Of a stretch of DNA of 64,000 nt, positions 50,049 through 58,422 are shown one piece after another (within the stretch, counting starts at the first letter, position 1; the number at the start of each line of letters is the position of its first letter). The translations under genes and the position numbers were made by a program. The stretch is from a virus. The stretch covers positions 1 through 64,000 of IMG/VR virus record IMGVR_UViG_3300030406_003049; one strand, 5' to 3'. Below the pieces are notes generated by a model. The model worked only from the letters and a program-made list of their open reading frames with translations, ran no database searches and was not told where the DNA came from.

Positions 50049-50315
50049 TTAATCTTCACCCCTACCGTTTATTTGTCTTTGCGTGTCATTATCATCAATT
50101 TCAAATATTCTTTGTTCCCTCAAATATCCATCTAAAATCATATCAATTTTTTCCGGCAGGGCTTCAAAGATACCTAAGATTAATCGTCTATTTAAAGACA
50201 ACCATATTTTATGTTGAGTATTCAACACAACCTTTGGTTCATCGTCTTCATTCATTGAAATTACCATTGGAGGTAATTCTATATCTTGCACTATTTTAAA
50301 TTCTACTTTTCTCAT
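50049..50315 (-). CDS. Unknown protein upstream of Ubl
   Basis: 88 residues: strands VEFKIVQDIELPPMVISM, PKVVLNTQHKIWLSLNRR, helix LGIFEALPEKIDMILDGYL, acidic tail. Separated from the Ubl gene by about 100 bases with a promoter. Family not recognised. Confidence 0.6.
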   Translation of the reverse strand: MRKVEFKIVQDIELPPMVISMNEDDEPKVVLNTQHKIWLSLNRRLILGIFEALPEKIDMILDGYLREQRIFEIDDNDTQRQINGRGED

Positions 50316-50327
50316 TTCTATTTCTCC

Positions 50328-50645
50328 TTATACACAATTGAAATACATCAGTAATCCTCTAATATCTTTAGATTCTACCATGCTTTCAAGTTCTCTAAAA
50401 TCACCATAGTATTCTTGTTTGTAGCCTCTTTGCTCATGTAGAATCATCATTTTGTTAGTTAATGATTGAATGAGTTTTTGTTTACTAACATTACTAAGCA
50501 ATTTGTTTATTTTAATCATCAATTCTCTTTCCTCGTATTCTTTCGCCATACAATCGGTGCATTGTTCTTTCTGCATAACATCATGTCCTATTGAAAAAAC
50601 ATCTACCCAACCGACTCCATCGCATGTTTCACATTTATATTTCAT
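50328..50645 (-). CDS. DnaJ-type zinc-finger protein
   Basis: 105 residues; CETCDGVGW and CTDC form a DnaJ-like C-x-x-C-x-G-x-G zinc unit at the N-terminus, followed by helices (ELMIKINKLLSNVSKQKL). Likely a small adaptor; function unknown. Confidence 0.6.
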   Translation of the reverse strand: MKYKCETCDGVGWVDVFSIGHDVMQKEQCTDCMAKEYEERELMIKINKLLSNVSKQKLIQSLTNKMMILHEQRGYKQEYYGDFRELESMVESKDIRGLLMYFNCV

Positions 50646-50782
50646 TTGTTATTCCTCTCCTCTCTTAATTCTTCTATTACTTCTAACATCGTATCTAAAT
50701 CAACATCTATTCCATTCTTTAGTTCTTGCACTTGAGAATGCAACCATTCTAATTTGAAGTTAATTACAAAATCATTACTCAT
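50642..50782 (-). CDS. Helical microprotein
   Basis: 46 residues, two charged helices (VINFKLEWLHSQVQELKNG, LDTMLEVIEELREER). ATGA overlaps both neighbours. Unknown. Confidence 0.5.
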   Translation of the reverse strand: MSNDFVINFKLEWLHSQVQELKNGIDVDLDTMLEVIEELREERNNK

Positions 50783-51417
50783 TGTTCCACCTTCAATAAT
50801 TTCAAGTCAGCACCAAATTGTTCATTGAATGCTTTTATTTCTTCATTGTATTTGATTGCATAATGACTCTTAGGCCACCATTCCGGTGTTCTATCTTGCC
50901 TCCATTCAGCAAACTTCCACTTACCTTCAAGGTAATAATGCCTATAAGAATCAATTACATATTCCCAACAATGTTCACCATACTCGTTATCTATCCTATA
51001 CTCATCAGCCATAGCAATATCAACGGGTGTTGCTAGTTTAGAATCACCATCATACTCTATTGGAGTAGATAATATTCTACTATAAGTCCCATGAGTCTTA
51101 CCATATCTATATGTGTATTCAGCACACAAAGCAATAGAATGTTCAAATAACCACATAGTATTGTGGATATTTTTTCTAGCCCAAATAGTGCTAGGGTGAT
51201 TAAGCATAGCGGGTTTCATTAGAGTTGATTCTATTTCTTCATGGTATTCTTTGAGTCTTCTTAGACTTGGTTCATATCCGTATCTATCAGCAAACTCATT
51301 AAACAAAGCATTAGTATGTAGCATTTGACAACTTTCAGTCGGCATCTTAACTATGTGCTTATCTAACATTTGTTTTGCTGATTCAATCGGGTCTTTTGAT
51401 AGTGCAAATATATTCAT
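50779..51417 (-). CDS. Pyrimidine-dimer DNA glycosylase-like protein (phage-type)
   Basis: 212 residues. MNIFALSKDPIESAKQMLDK, HIVKMPTESCQML, HPSTIWARKNIHNTMWLFEH, and the C-terminal TPEWW match a family common in marine phages and usually annotated as pyrimidine dimer glycosylase-like, distantly related to T4 endonuclease V. It would repair UV damage in surface water, but the catalytic assignment in this family is by distant similarity. Confidence 0.6.
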   Translation of the reverse strand: MNIFALSKDPIESAKQMLDKHIVKMPTESCQMLHTNALFNEFADRYGYEPSLRRLKEYHEEIESTLMKPAMLNHPSTIWARKNIHNTMWLFEHSIALCAEYTYRYGKTHGTYSRILSTPIEYDGDSKLATPVDIAMADEYRIDNEYGEHCWEYVIDSYRHYYLEGKWKFAEWRQDRTPEWWPKSHYAIKYNEEIKAFNEQFGADLKLLKVEQ

Positions 51418-51512
51418 TCTTCTTCACCCCTATCATCTTCTAATATTCCCCATGATACCATAAGTTCAATTAAGTCTTCTTTACTCTTATATTCGCAATC
51501 GCTAACCTTCAT
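51414..51512 (-). CDS. Acidic microprotein
   Basis: 32 residues (MKVSDCEYKSKEDLIELMVS...). Coupled by ATGA to both sides. Nothing known. Confidence 0.45.
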   Translation of the reverse strand: MKVSDCEYKSKEDLIELMVSWGILEDDRGEEE

Positions 51513-51727
51513 TGTTCAATCCTCTCCTGTTGGCTTTCTAAGGTAATTATGGTGTTAATTAGTTGCTCTCTAGCATTGTCATAATTGCCTTCATCTAGGT
51601 GCATTAATGCGGCATATACCATACCGATAGTTCCTTTGACTATATCATCAATATAGCCTTTCAATCTTTGACATTGTTCATTCAAAGTTTTTTGGACTTC
51701 TTCTAATATTTTTTCTTTATCATTCAT
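51509..51727 (-). CDS. Helical small protein
   Basis: 72 residues, all-helical (EKILEEVQKTLNEQCQRLKG, NAREQLINTIITLESQQE). TPR-like helix lengths. Function unknown; coupled to neighbours. Confidence 0.55.
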   Translation of the reverse strand: MNDKEKILEEVQKTLNEQCQRLKGYIDDIVKGTIGMVYAALMHLDEGNYDNAREQLINTIITLESQQERIEQ

Positions 51728-51963
51728 TTTTTCTCACCTTGTAATTCTTTCATGTGTTCAACTATACTTTCTCTTGAAGTATCATACCCACATGATGTGC
51801 ATTGAATAGATGGTGGTTCGCCATCGTTAGTCCATTCCCTTAGAACATGACCGTCAAACTCTAAGTCGCCATCATCATTCATATACACAGAATAGTGTTG
51901 AAATACGCATTCAACAGATACCATGTTTTCTTTACCGCACATAGGGCATACTAATTCTTTCAT
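51724..51963 (-). CDS. Zinc-ribbon protein
   Basis: 79 residues: CPMCGKEN near the start and CTSCGYDTS about 50 residues later, separated by a beta segment. Double-knuckle zinc ribbon similar to transcription-factor ribbons. Coupled by ATGA. Confidence 0.6.
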   Translation of the reverse strand: MKELVCPMCGKENMVSVECVFQHYSVYMNDDGDLEFDGHVLREWTNDGEPPSIQCTSCGYDTSRESIVEHMKELQGEKK

Positions 51964-52181
51964 TCAATCACCTTCTTTTGTGTCCAGTATTGGTAAGATA
52001 ACAAAGCCAAAAGCATTCCATTGTAATTAATAGGGCTACAATTCTCTTTGAAATGATTTAATCCCATATCTAATGCTTCCGTTGCTCTCTTTAGATACTC
52101 GGTCTTTGTTTCTTTATCGGTTGCATCAAATACATTACCAAAACCATCTTCTAGTATTTTCCATATTTCTTCTTCATTCAT
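51960..52181 (-). CDS. Small helical protein
   Basis: 73 residues (EEIWKILEDGFGNVFDATDK, YLKRATEALDMGLNHF). GGGAAAATAAAAATG start. No family recognised. Confidence 0.55.
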   Translation of the reverse strand: MNEEEIWKILEDGFGNVFDATDKETKTEYLKRATEALDMGLNHFKENCSPINYNGMLLALLSYQYWTQKKVIE

Positions 52182-52183
52182 TT

Positions 52184-52411
52184 TTATTTTCCCTCCTCAT
52201 TCCAAACAACATTGTTCCAATCTTCGTCTGTCCAATGGTCTGTTAATTGTTCATATCTAGCATATATACGATTAAGTTCTTTACGCAAGCGTTGGACTTG
52301 TGCAAGTGCTTTTTGATATTCTGCAAATATGAATGCTTGAAAAGAACCCATTGGTTCTTCCATCAACACCCATTCTTCATAGGCTTGTTCGTGTTTGTCT
52401 ATGTCAGTCAT
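52184..52411 (-). CDS. Small helical protein
   Basis: 75 residues, coiled-coil part AEYQKALAQVQRLRKELNRI, then acidic/Trp-rich end (WTDEDWNNVVWNEEGK). Unknown function. Confidence 0.55.
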   Translation of the reverse strand: MTDIDKHEQAYEEWVLMEEPMGSFQAFIFAEYQKALAQVQRLRKELNRIYARYEQLTDHWTDEDWNNVVWNEEGK

Positions 52412-52581
52412 TTAATCATCTCCTGTTTAGATAACTCATAGGCTTTGTATGGGGATATTCCCGAAGCCGTAAGTATTCTACATATTCCTATTCTTTTTTC
52501 TTCCATAGAAACAAGCCTGTTTAGATATTCGGGCTTATATAATCTATGATTTATTGTTGGTATTACATCTTTCATTTTCAT
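52408..52581 (-). CDS. Small HTH-like protein
   Basis: 57 residues: VIPTINHRLYKPEYLNRLVS, then EEKRIGICRILTASGISPYK with a short helix-turn-helix look. ATG preceded by GGAATAAAA. Too short for a firm family. Confidence 0.5.
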   Translation of the reverse strand: MKMKDVIPTINHRLYKPEYLNRLVSMEEKRIGICRILTASGISPYKAYELSKQEMIK

Positions 52582-52583
52582 TT

Positions 52584-52751
52584 TTATTCCTCTCTTTTAA
52601 GTAATTCTTGAGTTATCGCTTGCATCAGTGAAAACTCGTATTTACAATCAAATCTAAGTTGATTGTAAAGACTCAACAAAGTTTCACTTTCCATAGTGAG
52701 TATCTCAAATTTATTCGGTAGCGTTGAATACATATCTCTTACAAATTTCAT
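52584..52751 (-). CDS. Small unknown protein
   Basis: 55 residues (MKFVRDMYSTLPNKFEILTM..., SLYNQLRFDCKYEFSLMQAI). GGAGGAATAAAA ribosome site. Unknown. Confidence 0.5.
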   Translation of the reverse strand: MKFVRDMYSTLPNKFEILTMESETLLSLYNQLRFDCKYEFSLMQAITQELLKREE

Positions 52752-52753
52752 TT

Positions 52754-52981
52754 TTATTCCTCCTTTACTGCGGGTGGTATGTAGTCTTTGTCATATATCT
52801 CAAATAGTTCTATATGACAATGACTACATAGTTGGACTAGAATATTGTTTTCTGTTTCTTCTAGTTCTATAGTTTTGATTTCCATAAATACCATATGTGA
52901 AGCCATTAGACCGCACTTATAGCATTTAGGAACTTTCTCTTTTTGTTCTTTTACAAAGAACTTCTTTATCCAGTCAAACAA
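52754..52981 (-). CDS. Zinc-knuckle protein
   Basis: 75 residues. CYKCGLMASHM and LCSHCHIELFEIY form a Cys4/His zinc site (HNH-like spacing C-x2-C ... C-x2-C-H). Start uncertain: TTG 52981 has GGTGATTGAG in front; TTG 52993 and GTG 52990 are alternatives. No HNH catalytic His-Asn-His is evident. Confidence 0.5.
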   Translation of the reverse strand: MFDWIKKFFVKEQKEKVPKCYKCGLMASHMVFMEIKTIELEETENNILVQLCSHCHIELFEIYDKDYIPPAVKEE

Positions 52982-52996
52982 CTCAATCACCAAGAA

Positions 52997-53185
52997 TCAT
53001 ATTTGACCCTTGAAGAATTTTTTGTAGGCTTCAATAAACTTTCTTGCTCTTAGATGTTTATTATCATCAAGAAACTTATCAAATTCTTTTATTAGCCCAA
53101 CAAGATATTCCCCATCTTTATTCAAATCTTCTTTCGGCTTAGAGCGTGTCTGTCTCTTATTGTTAGTTTTCTTCTTTTGTGTCAT
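52997..53185 (-). CDS. Basic helical protein
   Basis: 62 residues: very basic N-terminus (TQKKKTNNKRQTRSKPKED) then helices (LVGLIKEFDKFLDDNKHL, RKFIEAYKKFFKG). Likely binds nucleic acid. ATGA overlap upstream. Confidence 0.55.
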   Translation of the reverse strand: MTQKKKTNNKRQTRSKPKEDLNKDGEYLVGLIKEFDKFLDDNKHLRARKFIEAYKKFFKGQI

Positions 53186-54522
53186 TGTTTCTCACCATCA
53201 AAAGTCCCATAATTATTCTTATTAGAAATTAGAATACTTGCTTGCCTCTTTGCTATCGTAGTCAAATCGCCCTTATAGCCTAAAGACTTCAAATATTCTA
53301 CTTGCTTATGAGTAGCAGGTTCATTAGTGCAAATACTCTTAAGTCGTTGTAGTTGATTTGGTGTTAAGTCAGTTCCTCTAGCAAGTTTATTTCTAAGGTC
53401 TATTAAGAAACCGGATTCCCATACAGAAATGGGGTAGTTTCCATCAAATACCGGAAGTCCGTAGTAATCACACATGTTCTTAAATTCACTAATCTCATTG
53501 TTGTTAAACATGGACAAATCATTCAAAGTTTTCCTGTCCTGTAGAAGTTTATCAGCATTGTCAATTTTAGCCTGTGCCTTTTGCTCGGCTTCTCTAATCT
53601 TGCGTTCTTCTTCTCTTTTCGCTCTTTCTTCTCTAGCAATTCTTTGTCTTTCAGCAAATCTTTGTTGGGCTTCTTCCCTTCTTTTTCGTTCTGCTTCTTC
53701 CCTTTGCTTTTTCTTGACTGTCATTTCAGCAAGTCTAGCATCTTCGGCTTCTAATACACGCTTATGTTTTATATCATACATAGCATGAAAATAATTTAAG
53801 TCAGCCCATAGTTTATCATTAGGATAGCCTCTAGTTATTTGTTGATTCTTAGGATTGTTAGGGTGATTCCATCTCCATGTTATTGAAGACATTTGGTAAT
53901 TAGCATCACCCATTTTACCACTACCTCTCTTTAAGATTTGAAGTCTGTATTTATATCTGCTATCAGTATAACACCAATACATATCTTTACGCTTACTATT
54001 AATTCTCAAGTCAGCCTCTTTGATTTTATCAAACATTTGAGTAAAGTGTTCGCCATGTTTATCCCACCAAGCGGTAGCAATCATAGATTGAGTTCTTTCA
54101 TCAATCCACTTTTGAATCATCTCGTCGGTAATGTATTCCTCACTTAGTCCCGTTCTTTCCTTAATTTCTCTAAGGATAAGATAAGAACCGATGTGTTCAC
54201 TACCTACGCATTCTTCATTACCATTCTCGGTGTTTCTAATTTTAAAATGATAGACAACTCTATGTCCACAAAGACATTTACCCTCATGCTCATTTACCCA
54301 TGATGGGACTTCTTCATCTAAAGTGTCCGGTCTTCTAAACCACACTTCTCCGGTAGCAATCCATTCTTCTTTTGCTTCTTCGTAGTTGTCTGCGTTAGAT
54401 AATGCTACCATGTTAGCCATTAGTTTTCTATCCCAATGTCCATCACCTAGACTTCTTTTGAACTTGATAGTTCCATCGCTATTCATATAACTCTCGCTAC
54501 TTAATTCTTCTTCTCTTTCCAT
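53182..54522 (-). CDS. Zinc-site and long charged coiled-coil protein
   Basis: 446 residues from ATG 54522, after GGAGGAATAAAA. The N-terminal third has CLCGHRVVYHFKIRNTENG and ECVGSEHIGSYL, a small zinc module seen in phage proteins. Residues about 265-345 are a highly charged coiled coil (RKRREEAQQRFAERQRIARE). C-terminal repeats resemble each other: LTPNQLQRLKSICTNEPATH, KQVEYLKSLGYKGD. Possibly DNA-binding and oligomeric; function unknown. Confidence 0.6.
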   Translation of the reverse strand: MEREEELSSESYMNSDGTIKFKRSLGDGHWDRKLMANMVALSNADNYEEAKEEWIATGEVWFRRPDTLDEEVPSWVNEHEGKCLCGHRVVYHFKIRNTENGNEECVGSEHIGSYLILREIKERTGLSEEYITDEMIQKWIDERTQSMIATAWWDKHGEHFTQMFDKIKEADLRINSKRKDMYWCYTDSRYKYRLQILKRGSGKMGDANYQMSSITWRWNHPNNPKNQQITRGYPNDKLWADLNYFHAMYDIKHKRVLEAEDARLAEMTVKKKQREEAERKRREEAQQRFAERQRIAREERAKREEERKIREAEQKAQAKIDNADKLLQDRKTLNDLSMFNNNEISEFKNMCDYYGLPVFDGNYPISVWESGFLIDLRNKLARGTDLTPNQLQRLKSICTNEPATHKQVEYLKSLGYKGDLTTIAKRQASILISNKNNYGTFDGEKQ

Positions 54523-54538
54523 TTTTATTCCTCCAAAT

Positions 54539-55972
54539 TCAGTTTTTTGGGCGTGGCCCACAATAATATAGATTTCTCTTTGCTCTTGTTATAGCAACAT
54601 AACAAATGTTTCTTTCCTCTTGCATATTAGATGCTTTAGGGTGAGGCATTCTTTCAGTTGCTAGAATAAACACATTATCTGCTTCAAGACCTTTAGCCTT
54701 GTGAACAGTTGATAGTTGAATATCTCCTTTTGATTTACTGTTAAACAGTCTTTCAATTTCTGTGATTATTCCACCAACAAATTCAGCCTTTGATGCAAAT
54801 ATCTTAACACATTCATATTTGTCAGTTAGTGTGTTTGCTTGATTTTGCTTTTCAGCCTTAACCAACTTGTTGTATTCAGCAGTATAGTTAGTGTTAAGCA
54901 ATTCAAGGAAATCACTTGAGGTCATTCCTTTGTTCTTGGTAATTTTATTTACATAGTTTACCAAACCTTTGTGCATATCTCTACCTAGAATGTAGGCTGA
55001 TTTACCTTGAGTAATTAAATCATAAAATGCACTAACTAGTGGTGCATTATATCTACACAAAACCATATCTCCCTTTTGTGGGTTTAGATATGCGTTTACA
55101 TGAACATTACCAGTTTCAGCAGTTTCTAAACAATTGAAATCTTTGACATATCTGTTTGCTTCTGCAACTACTAACTTAGGACATCTCCATGTTAGAGTTA
55201 ATCCAAACTCTACAACAGTTTTACCCTTCGCTTCTAGTTGATTCTTGAAGATAGCAATACTTCCGCTATCTGCTCCTCTAAAGCCATAAATAGCCTGATT
55301 CTTGTCTCCAACAATAATACATCTACCGTTTTTCGTGCAAGCCAAAACTAGTTGTCTTTGCATTTCATTGAAGTCTTGTGCTTCATCAACAAATAGAATA
55401 TCAAATTGAGGTAGAGGCATGTCCATTACCAATGGTAGCCAAATCATATCATCAAAGTCTATCTCGTTTGTTATGAGTTTACATTCGTCAAGTATTTGAC
55501 ATACTGCACCAACTCCCATTACTTCTTCACGGTCATTAGCGAACTCAATATTGTATTCGTCAATCAACTTATAGATTTCTTTTTCATCGGTGCAATCAAT
55601 CATTGAACCCTTGACTAAACTAATTAGTTTGACAAGTGGTTGTGCTTGATAATCACGGCCAAAGATACCATCAATGATATTCTTTACTTTCCAGTTGTTT
55701 ACTCTAGTGTTGCCTACTGCATCTCTAACTGCTTTCATACCTAGTGCATGAAATGTCTTTGCTTCTACATGTTCGGGTAGTCTTTCAGCAAGTTCAGTTG
55801 CGATAGATTTGTTAAATGCTAAGAATCCCATTCTTGGGGCATTTGCTCTATTAGCACCTTCTACGATTGTGAAAGTCTTACCTGTTCCTGCACCGGCATT
55901 GACTATTACATCATTATCAGTATTCACTATTTCATTCCATATTTTTTCTTGTTCTTCTGTTCCTTTTATCAT
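54539..55972 (-). CDS. UvrD/Rep-type SF1 DNA helicase
   Basis: 477 residues. Walker A GAGTGKT (27-33), Walker B DILFVDEAQD near residue 200, RCIIVGDKNQAIYGFRGAD (motif III), TLTWRCPK (motif IV), HKAKGLEADNVFI (motif V) and CYVAITRAKR (motif VI). All SF1A motifs are present at a compact length (UvrD ~720). Probably aids viral replication or recombination. Located at the start of the leftward gene series, behind a structured upstream region. Confidence 0.9.
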   Translation of the reverse strand: MIKGTEEQEKIWNEIVNTDNDVIVNAGAGTGKTFTIVEGANRANAPRMGFLAFNKSIATELAERLPEHVEAKTFHALGMKAVRDAVGNTRVNNWKVKNIIDGIFGRDYQAQPLVKLISLVKGSMIDCTDEKEIYKLIDEYNIEFANDREEVMGVGAVCQILDECKLITNEIDFDDMIWLPLVMDMPLPQFDILFVDEAQDFNEMQRQLVLACTKNGRCIIVGDKNQAIYGFRGADSGSIAIFKNQLEAKGKTVVEFGLTLTWRCPKLVVAEANRYVKDFNCLETAETGNVHVNAYLNPQKGDMVLCRYNAPLVSAFYDLITQGKSAYILGRDMHKGLVNYVNKITKNKGMTSSDFLELLNTNYTAEYNKLVKAEKQNQANTLTDKYECVKIFASKAEFVGGIITEIERLFNSKSKGDIQLSTVHKAKGLEADNVFILATERMPHPKASNMQEERNICYVAITRAKRNLYYCGPRPKN

Positions 55973-56286
55973 TTTTATTCACCATTTTTATTTCGGGTGG
56001 AGTGCGAGGTGGCCGACTAAATATAAGCATCACATGTTCCCCCCGAAACATGGTAAATTATTAGAGAGCGAGGTGATATAAAATTCTCTCTCACAATAAA
56101 CTTCATTGTTGCGCCTTGCTTTATTATCTAGCCGACCATTTGAAACACTTAACAGTAGATAGTCAAACTATCACCGTTAAATGTGAGGGGCGAAGTCGGA
56201 TTCCGACCTCATCAAAGAGGGGGTGGATAGTATATAAAGGGGGGGCGAAACCTCCCGACCCTTGATTTTTAACGGAGATAGTAAAA
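55973..56286 (-). promoter_or_regulatory. 314-base gene-free region with TATA boxes and three 14-bp repeats
   Basis: Minus-strand TATA-like boxes: TTTATATAC (56232-56240), TTTTATATC (56075-56084), CTTATATTT (56019-56029). A hairpin CATGTT/AACATG with C-rich loop is near 56036-56055. Three copies of a TTAACGG-type repeat lie at 56149-56163, 56167-56180 (inverted) and 56269-56282. A regulated promoter region for the helicase gene is the simplest reading. Confidence 0.5.
56149..56282. repeat. Three copies of a TTAACGGnGATAGT repeat
   Basis: TTAACAGTAGATAGT (56149-56163), inverted ACTATCACCGTTAA (56167-56180), and TTAACGGAGATAGT (56269-56282). The first two form an imperfect palindrome. They flank the TATA at 56232. 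Most likely operator sites of a viral regulator. Confidence 0.55.
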
Positions 56287-56757
56287 TTACTCGTCTTCAA
56301 CGGGCGTTAGCCCTGCTACCGTTCCGTCCCACTTCCCATCTCGGAACTCTTTTTTGAGCCTCGTCATTAGTCGCTTTTTGTTCGCATTGGCGAACTCTTT
56401 GTTTGTCTTATAGAAGCCACCGCCTGATTTCTTATGTCTTGGCGTGATGAATCTAATCACAGGGTCATGCTCCATGTAGTCAAGCGAAGCCGAAAACATC
56501 TTCTTGCCTAATTGCTCTACCACTACCCTTACTTTAGCGGGAAGGTCGCTCTTGTTTCCTTTGTGAAAGGGTGTCCCTTCCTTGTCTTTCAGCAAAGCCT
56601 TCATTGACTTTACAACACCATCTCTTGCCTTTTCATCATTTTGCCCTACTTCAAGGTTCAACTTCAAGACTTGAATTAGTCCACTTGAAATGTCAGCCCC
56701 CGAATCTAGGTATTCTTCCACATCTAACTTAATGTGAGTCCATGTATTGTCGTCCAT
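56287..56757 (-). CDS. Paralogous family protein A (W-[DN]-G end)
   Basis: 156 residues. C-terminal half (TNKEFANANKKRLMTRLKKE, then GKWDGTVAGLTPVEDE) and the LPAKVRVVVEQL segment correspond to the genes at 58649 and 60121. Function unknown. A TTTATATG box ends about 25 bases before the ATG, and no clear ribosome site is present, suggesting a nearly leaderless mRNA. Probably an early monocistronic gene. Confidence 0.65.
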   Translation of the reverse strand: MDDNTWTHIKLDVEEYLDSGADISSGLIQVLKLNLEVGQNDEKARDGVVKSMKALLKDKEGTPFHKGNKSDLPAKVRVVVEQLGKKMFSASLDYMEHDPVIRFITPRHKKSGGGFYKTNKEFANANKKRLMTRLKKEFRDGKWDGTVAGLTPVEDE

Positions 56758-56951
56758 TAATTCATCTACAGGTCATTGACATATAAAACAGGCTTTAATC
56801 ATTAAAATGAAAAAATAGGGGTGAGTATTGTTATCAAACTTTACATTACATTTTAAAATAAATCAATTAACACTATTCTCCTTAATTTAAGCACTAATGA
56901 AGTTTATGTGACTACAAACCTGCACCACAAAGTAAAGTGTGTTTGTATAGA

Positions 56952-57357
56952 CGACAAATTTTCCGACACGATAACGACACCCCTAAACGGGCAACTGCGC
57001 CTTAAACGACATTTGCGACATTTGCGACACCCCCCTAGAATATATTGGGGAGAATAACTATGAAGATTCTTAATAATAAATTAGAGGGGGAGAGGGGTTA
57101 AGATAGAAGGGGTGTCGTTATTGTCGTATTGTCGGTAATAATATATTATTATTAATAATATTAATAATAAATTAATTACTATCAAGAATCTTACTAGTAA
57201 ATATGCGACACTTTTACCGACACCCCCTGCCTCTATCCTGTCGCCTATCCGATTCTTCTATATTATATACTATACAATATGAATATTTCAATAAATATAG
57301 GTAATACATTATACATTCAATTGAAAGTGATACTATCAAAGTGTCGTATATCTGTCG
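56952..57357. repeat. Iteron array and AT-rich segment: candidate replication origin
   Basis: CGACA[CTA] occurs at 56952, 56964, 56975, 57007, 57016, 57025, 57206 and 57218, and its complement TGTCG-type at 57112, 57121, 57129, 57238, 57341 and 57352: 14 copies in about 400 bases, several spaced 8-12 bases. In the centre (57135-57182) is an almost pure AT stretch that could unwind. AAGATTCTT (57063-57071) and AAGAATCTT (57184-57192) form an inverted repeat around it. No initiator gene is recognisable next to it. Confidence 0.5.
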
Positions 57358-57451
57358 CTAACATGTCATACACAATTGAGAGCCTATGGATATAAATAGA
57401 CTTGGTTTACTTTGGAAACCCACAGACAAAATAAAATTTTTGAAAATGAGA

Positions 57452-57481
57452 GGCGGATTTGAGTTTTATTTCAAATCCGCC
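57452..57481 (-). terminator. Terminator of the 57516-58387 transcript
   Basis: Perfect 10-bp stem GGCGGATTTG / CAAATCCGCC with a T-rich loop, followed on the minus strand by ATTTTCAAAAATTTTATTTTG. It separates the transcript from the iteron region. Confidence 0.7.
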
Positions 57482-57515
57482 CCTCTAGCAATATTCAACA
57501 GAACTATTGTTGAAT

Positions 57516-57641
57516 TTAATCGTGCTTATCGTAGGTGTTCTTGTAGAAGTCGTCTGTTGTTCTACAGTGATAACATTCACTTACCTTATCACTTATTCGC
57601 TTACTACAAGTGTTGCATCTATTTTGCTTCCTAAACTTCAT
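57516..57641 (-). CDS. Zinc-ribbon microprotein
   Basis: 41 residues with CNTC and CYHC knuckles 14 residues apart and a basic N-terminus (KFRKQNR). ATGA overlap with the stop of the upstream gene. Next comes the terminator. Confidence 0.6.
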   Translation of the reverse strand: MKFRKQNRCNTCSKRISDKVSECYHCRTTDDFYKNTYDKHD

Positions 57642-58387
57642 TGGTTTCTAGCCTCCCTTGTCATTTTTACAATGTCGGGTGTGCATTTGCTTTCATTGAG
57701 AGTAATTGCTTTGAAATTACAATCAATTTCAACATTATCAACATCATATCCGAATTGTTTTGTCTTCAAGACCCTTTCAACTACGCTTTGGACTTTACCA
57801 AGTATTTCAAGTGGGAAAGCCACCATGTATTCTTCAATTGTTTCCTTTCTTTGGACTGTTTCACAACTCCAAAATGTTTTGAAAATCAACTCCATACCAC
57901 CATAGTTATTTTCAAGTTCTATTCTAATTTTAACCCCATTATCCAAAACAATTCTATTATCTCTTTCAATTTCCTTAAAGTTAAATAGACTATTTTCTGT
58001 CGGTGGATAAGTATAGTATTGTGTTTCATCAAAAGCAGGAACTAAATAATCACCTTTTGGTTGAACCCAATCTTTCTTAGTGGTTTCACTTACTATTCTA
58101 TCAGTGCTTACATTTTCAAATTTATTTGACAAACCTTCAACTATTTCATTTGCAGTTGAAATGTATTGAACAGTAAAGATTAGTTCATCATCAATGTATA
58201 TACCATGTCTTGTTGATTTCTTAGTTATGGTATTATAACCGTATTCGGGAACTTCGCCCCAATAGGTTGTCATCATTGTCAAACCTTTCTTTTGTAGTTG
58301 ATGAGCCAACTTTGCTTCTTCTTTTTGATTGAGTCTTTCATCATGCTCATATCGTATTTTCATAGTTCTATTATATTCTATCGCCAT
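57638..58387 (-). CDS. 249-residue protein of unknown function (early unit 1)
   Basis: Start ATG with GGAGGTTATTAACT. Helical N-terminus with DERLNQKEEAKLAHQLQKKG, then a beta-rich body (HGIYIDDELIFTVQYI, VKIRIELENNYGGMELIF) and a C-terminal alpha/beta part. No family recognised. It is read from the well-formed promoter unit 1 and may act early in infection. Confidence 0.65.
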   Translation of the reverse strand: MAIEYNRTMKIRYEHDERLNQKEEAKLAHQLQKKGLTMMTTYWGEVPEYGYNTITKKSTRHGIYIDDELIFTVQYISTANEIVEGLSNKFENVSTDRIVSETTKKDWVQPKGDYLVPAFDETQYYTYPPTENSLFNFKEIERDNRIVLDNGVKIRIELENNYGGMELIFKTFWSCETVQRKETIEEYMVAFPLEILGKVQSVVERVLKTKQFGYDVDNVEIDCNFKAITLNESKCTPDIVKMTREARNQ

Positions 58388-58422
58388 AGTTAATAACCTC
58401 CAATGATAATATGTTAGGTTAG

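Larger units (their letters stand above)
56758..57515. other. 758-base gene-free region holding the candidate origin
   Basis: No credible coding frame on either strand. From left to right it has the promoter of the 56287 gene, 14 CGACA iterons, an AT-only stretch, an inverted repeat and, at 57452-57481, a terminator. Described separately below. Confidence 0.6.

Noticed and set aside
57386-57634. 82-codon rightward frame over the terminator at 57.45 kb
   Set aside because: Overlaps a perfect terminator hairpin and a better zinc-ribbon gene on the other strand; low-quality composition (Cys- and Tyr-rich end).
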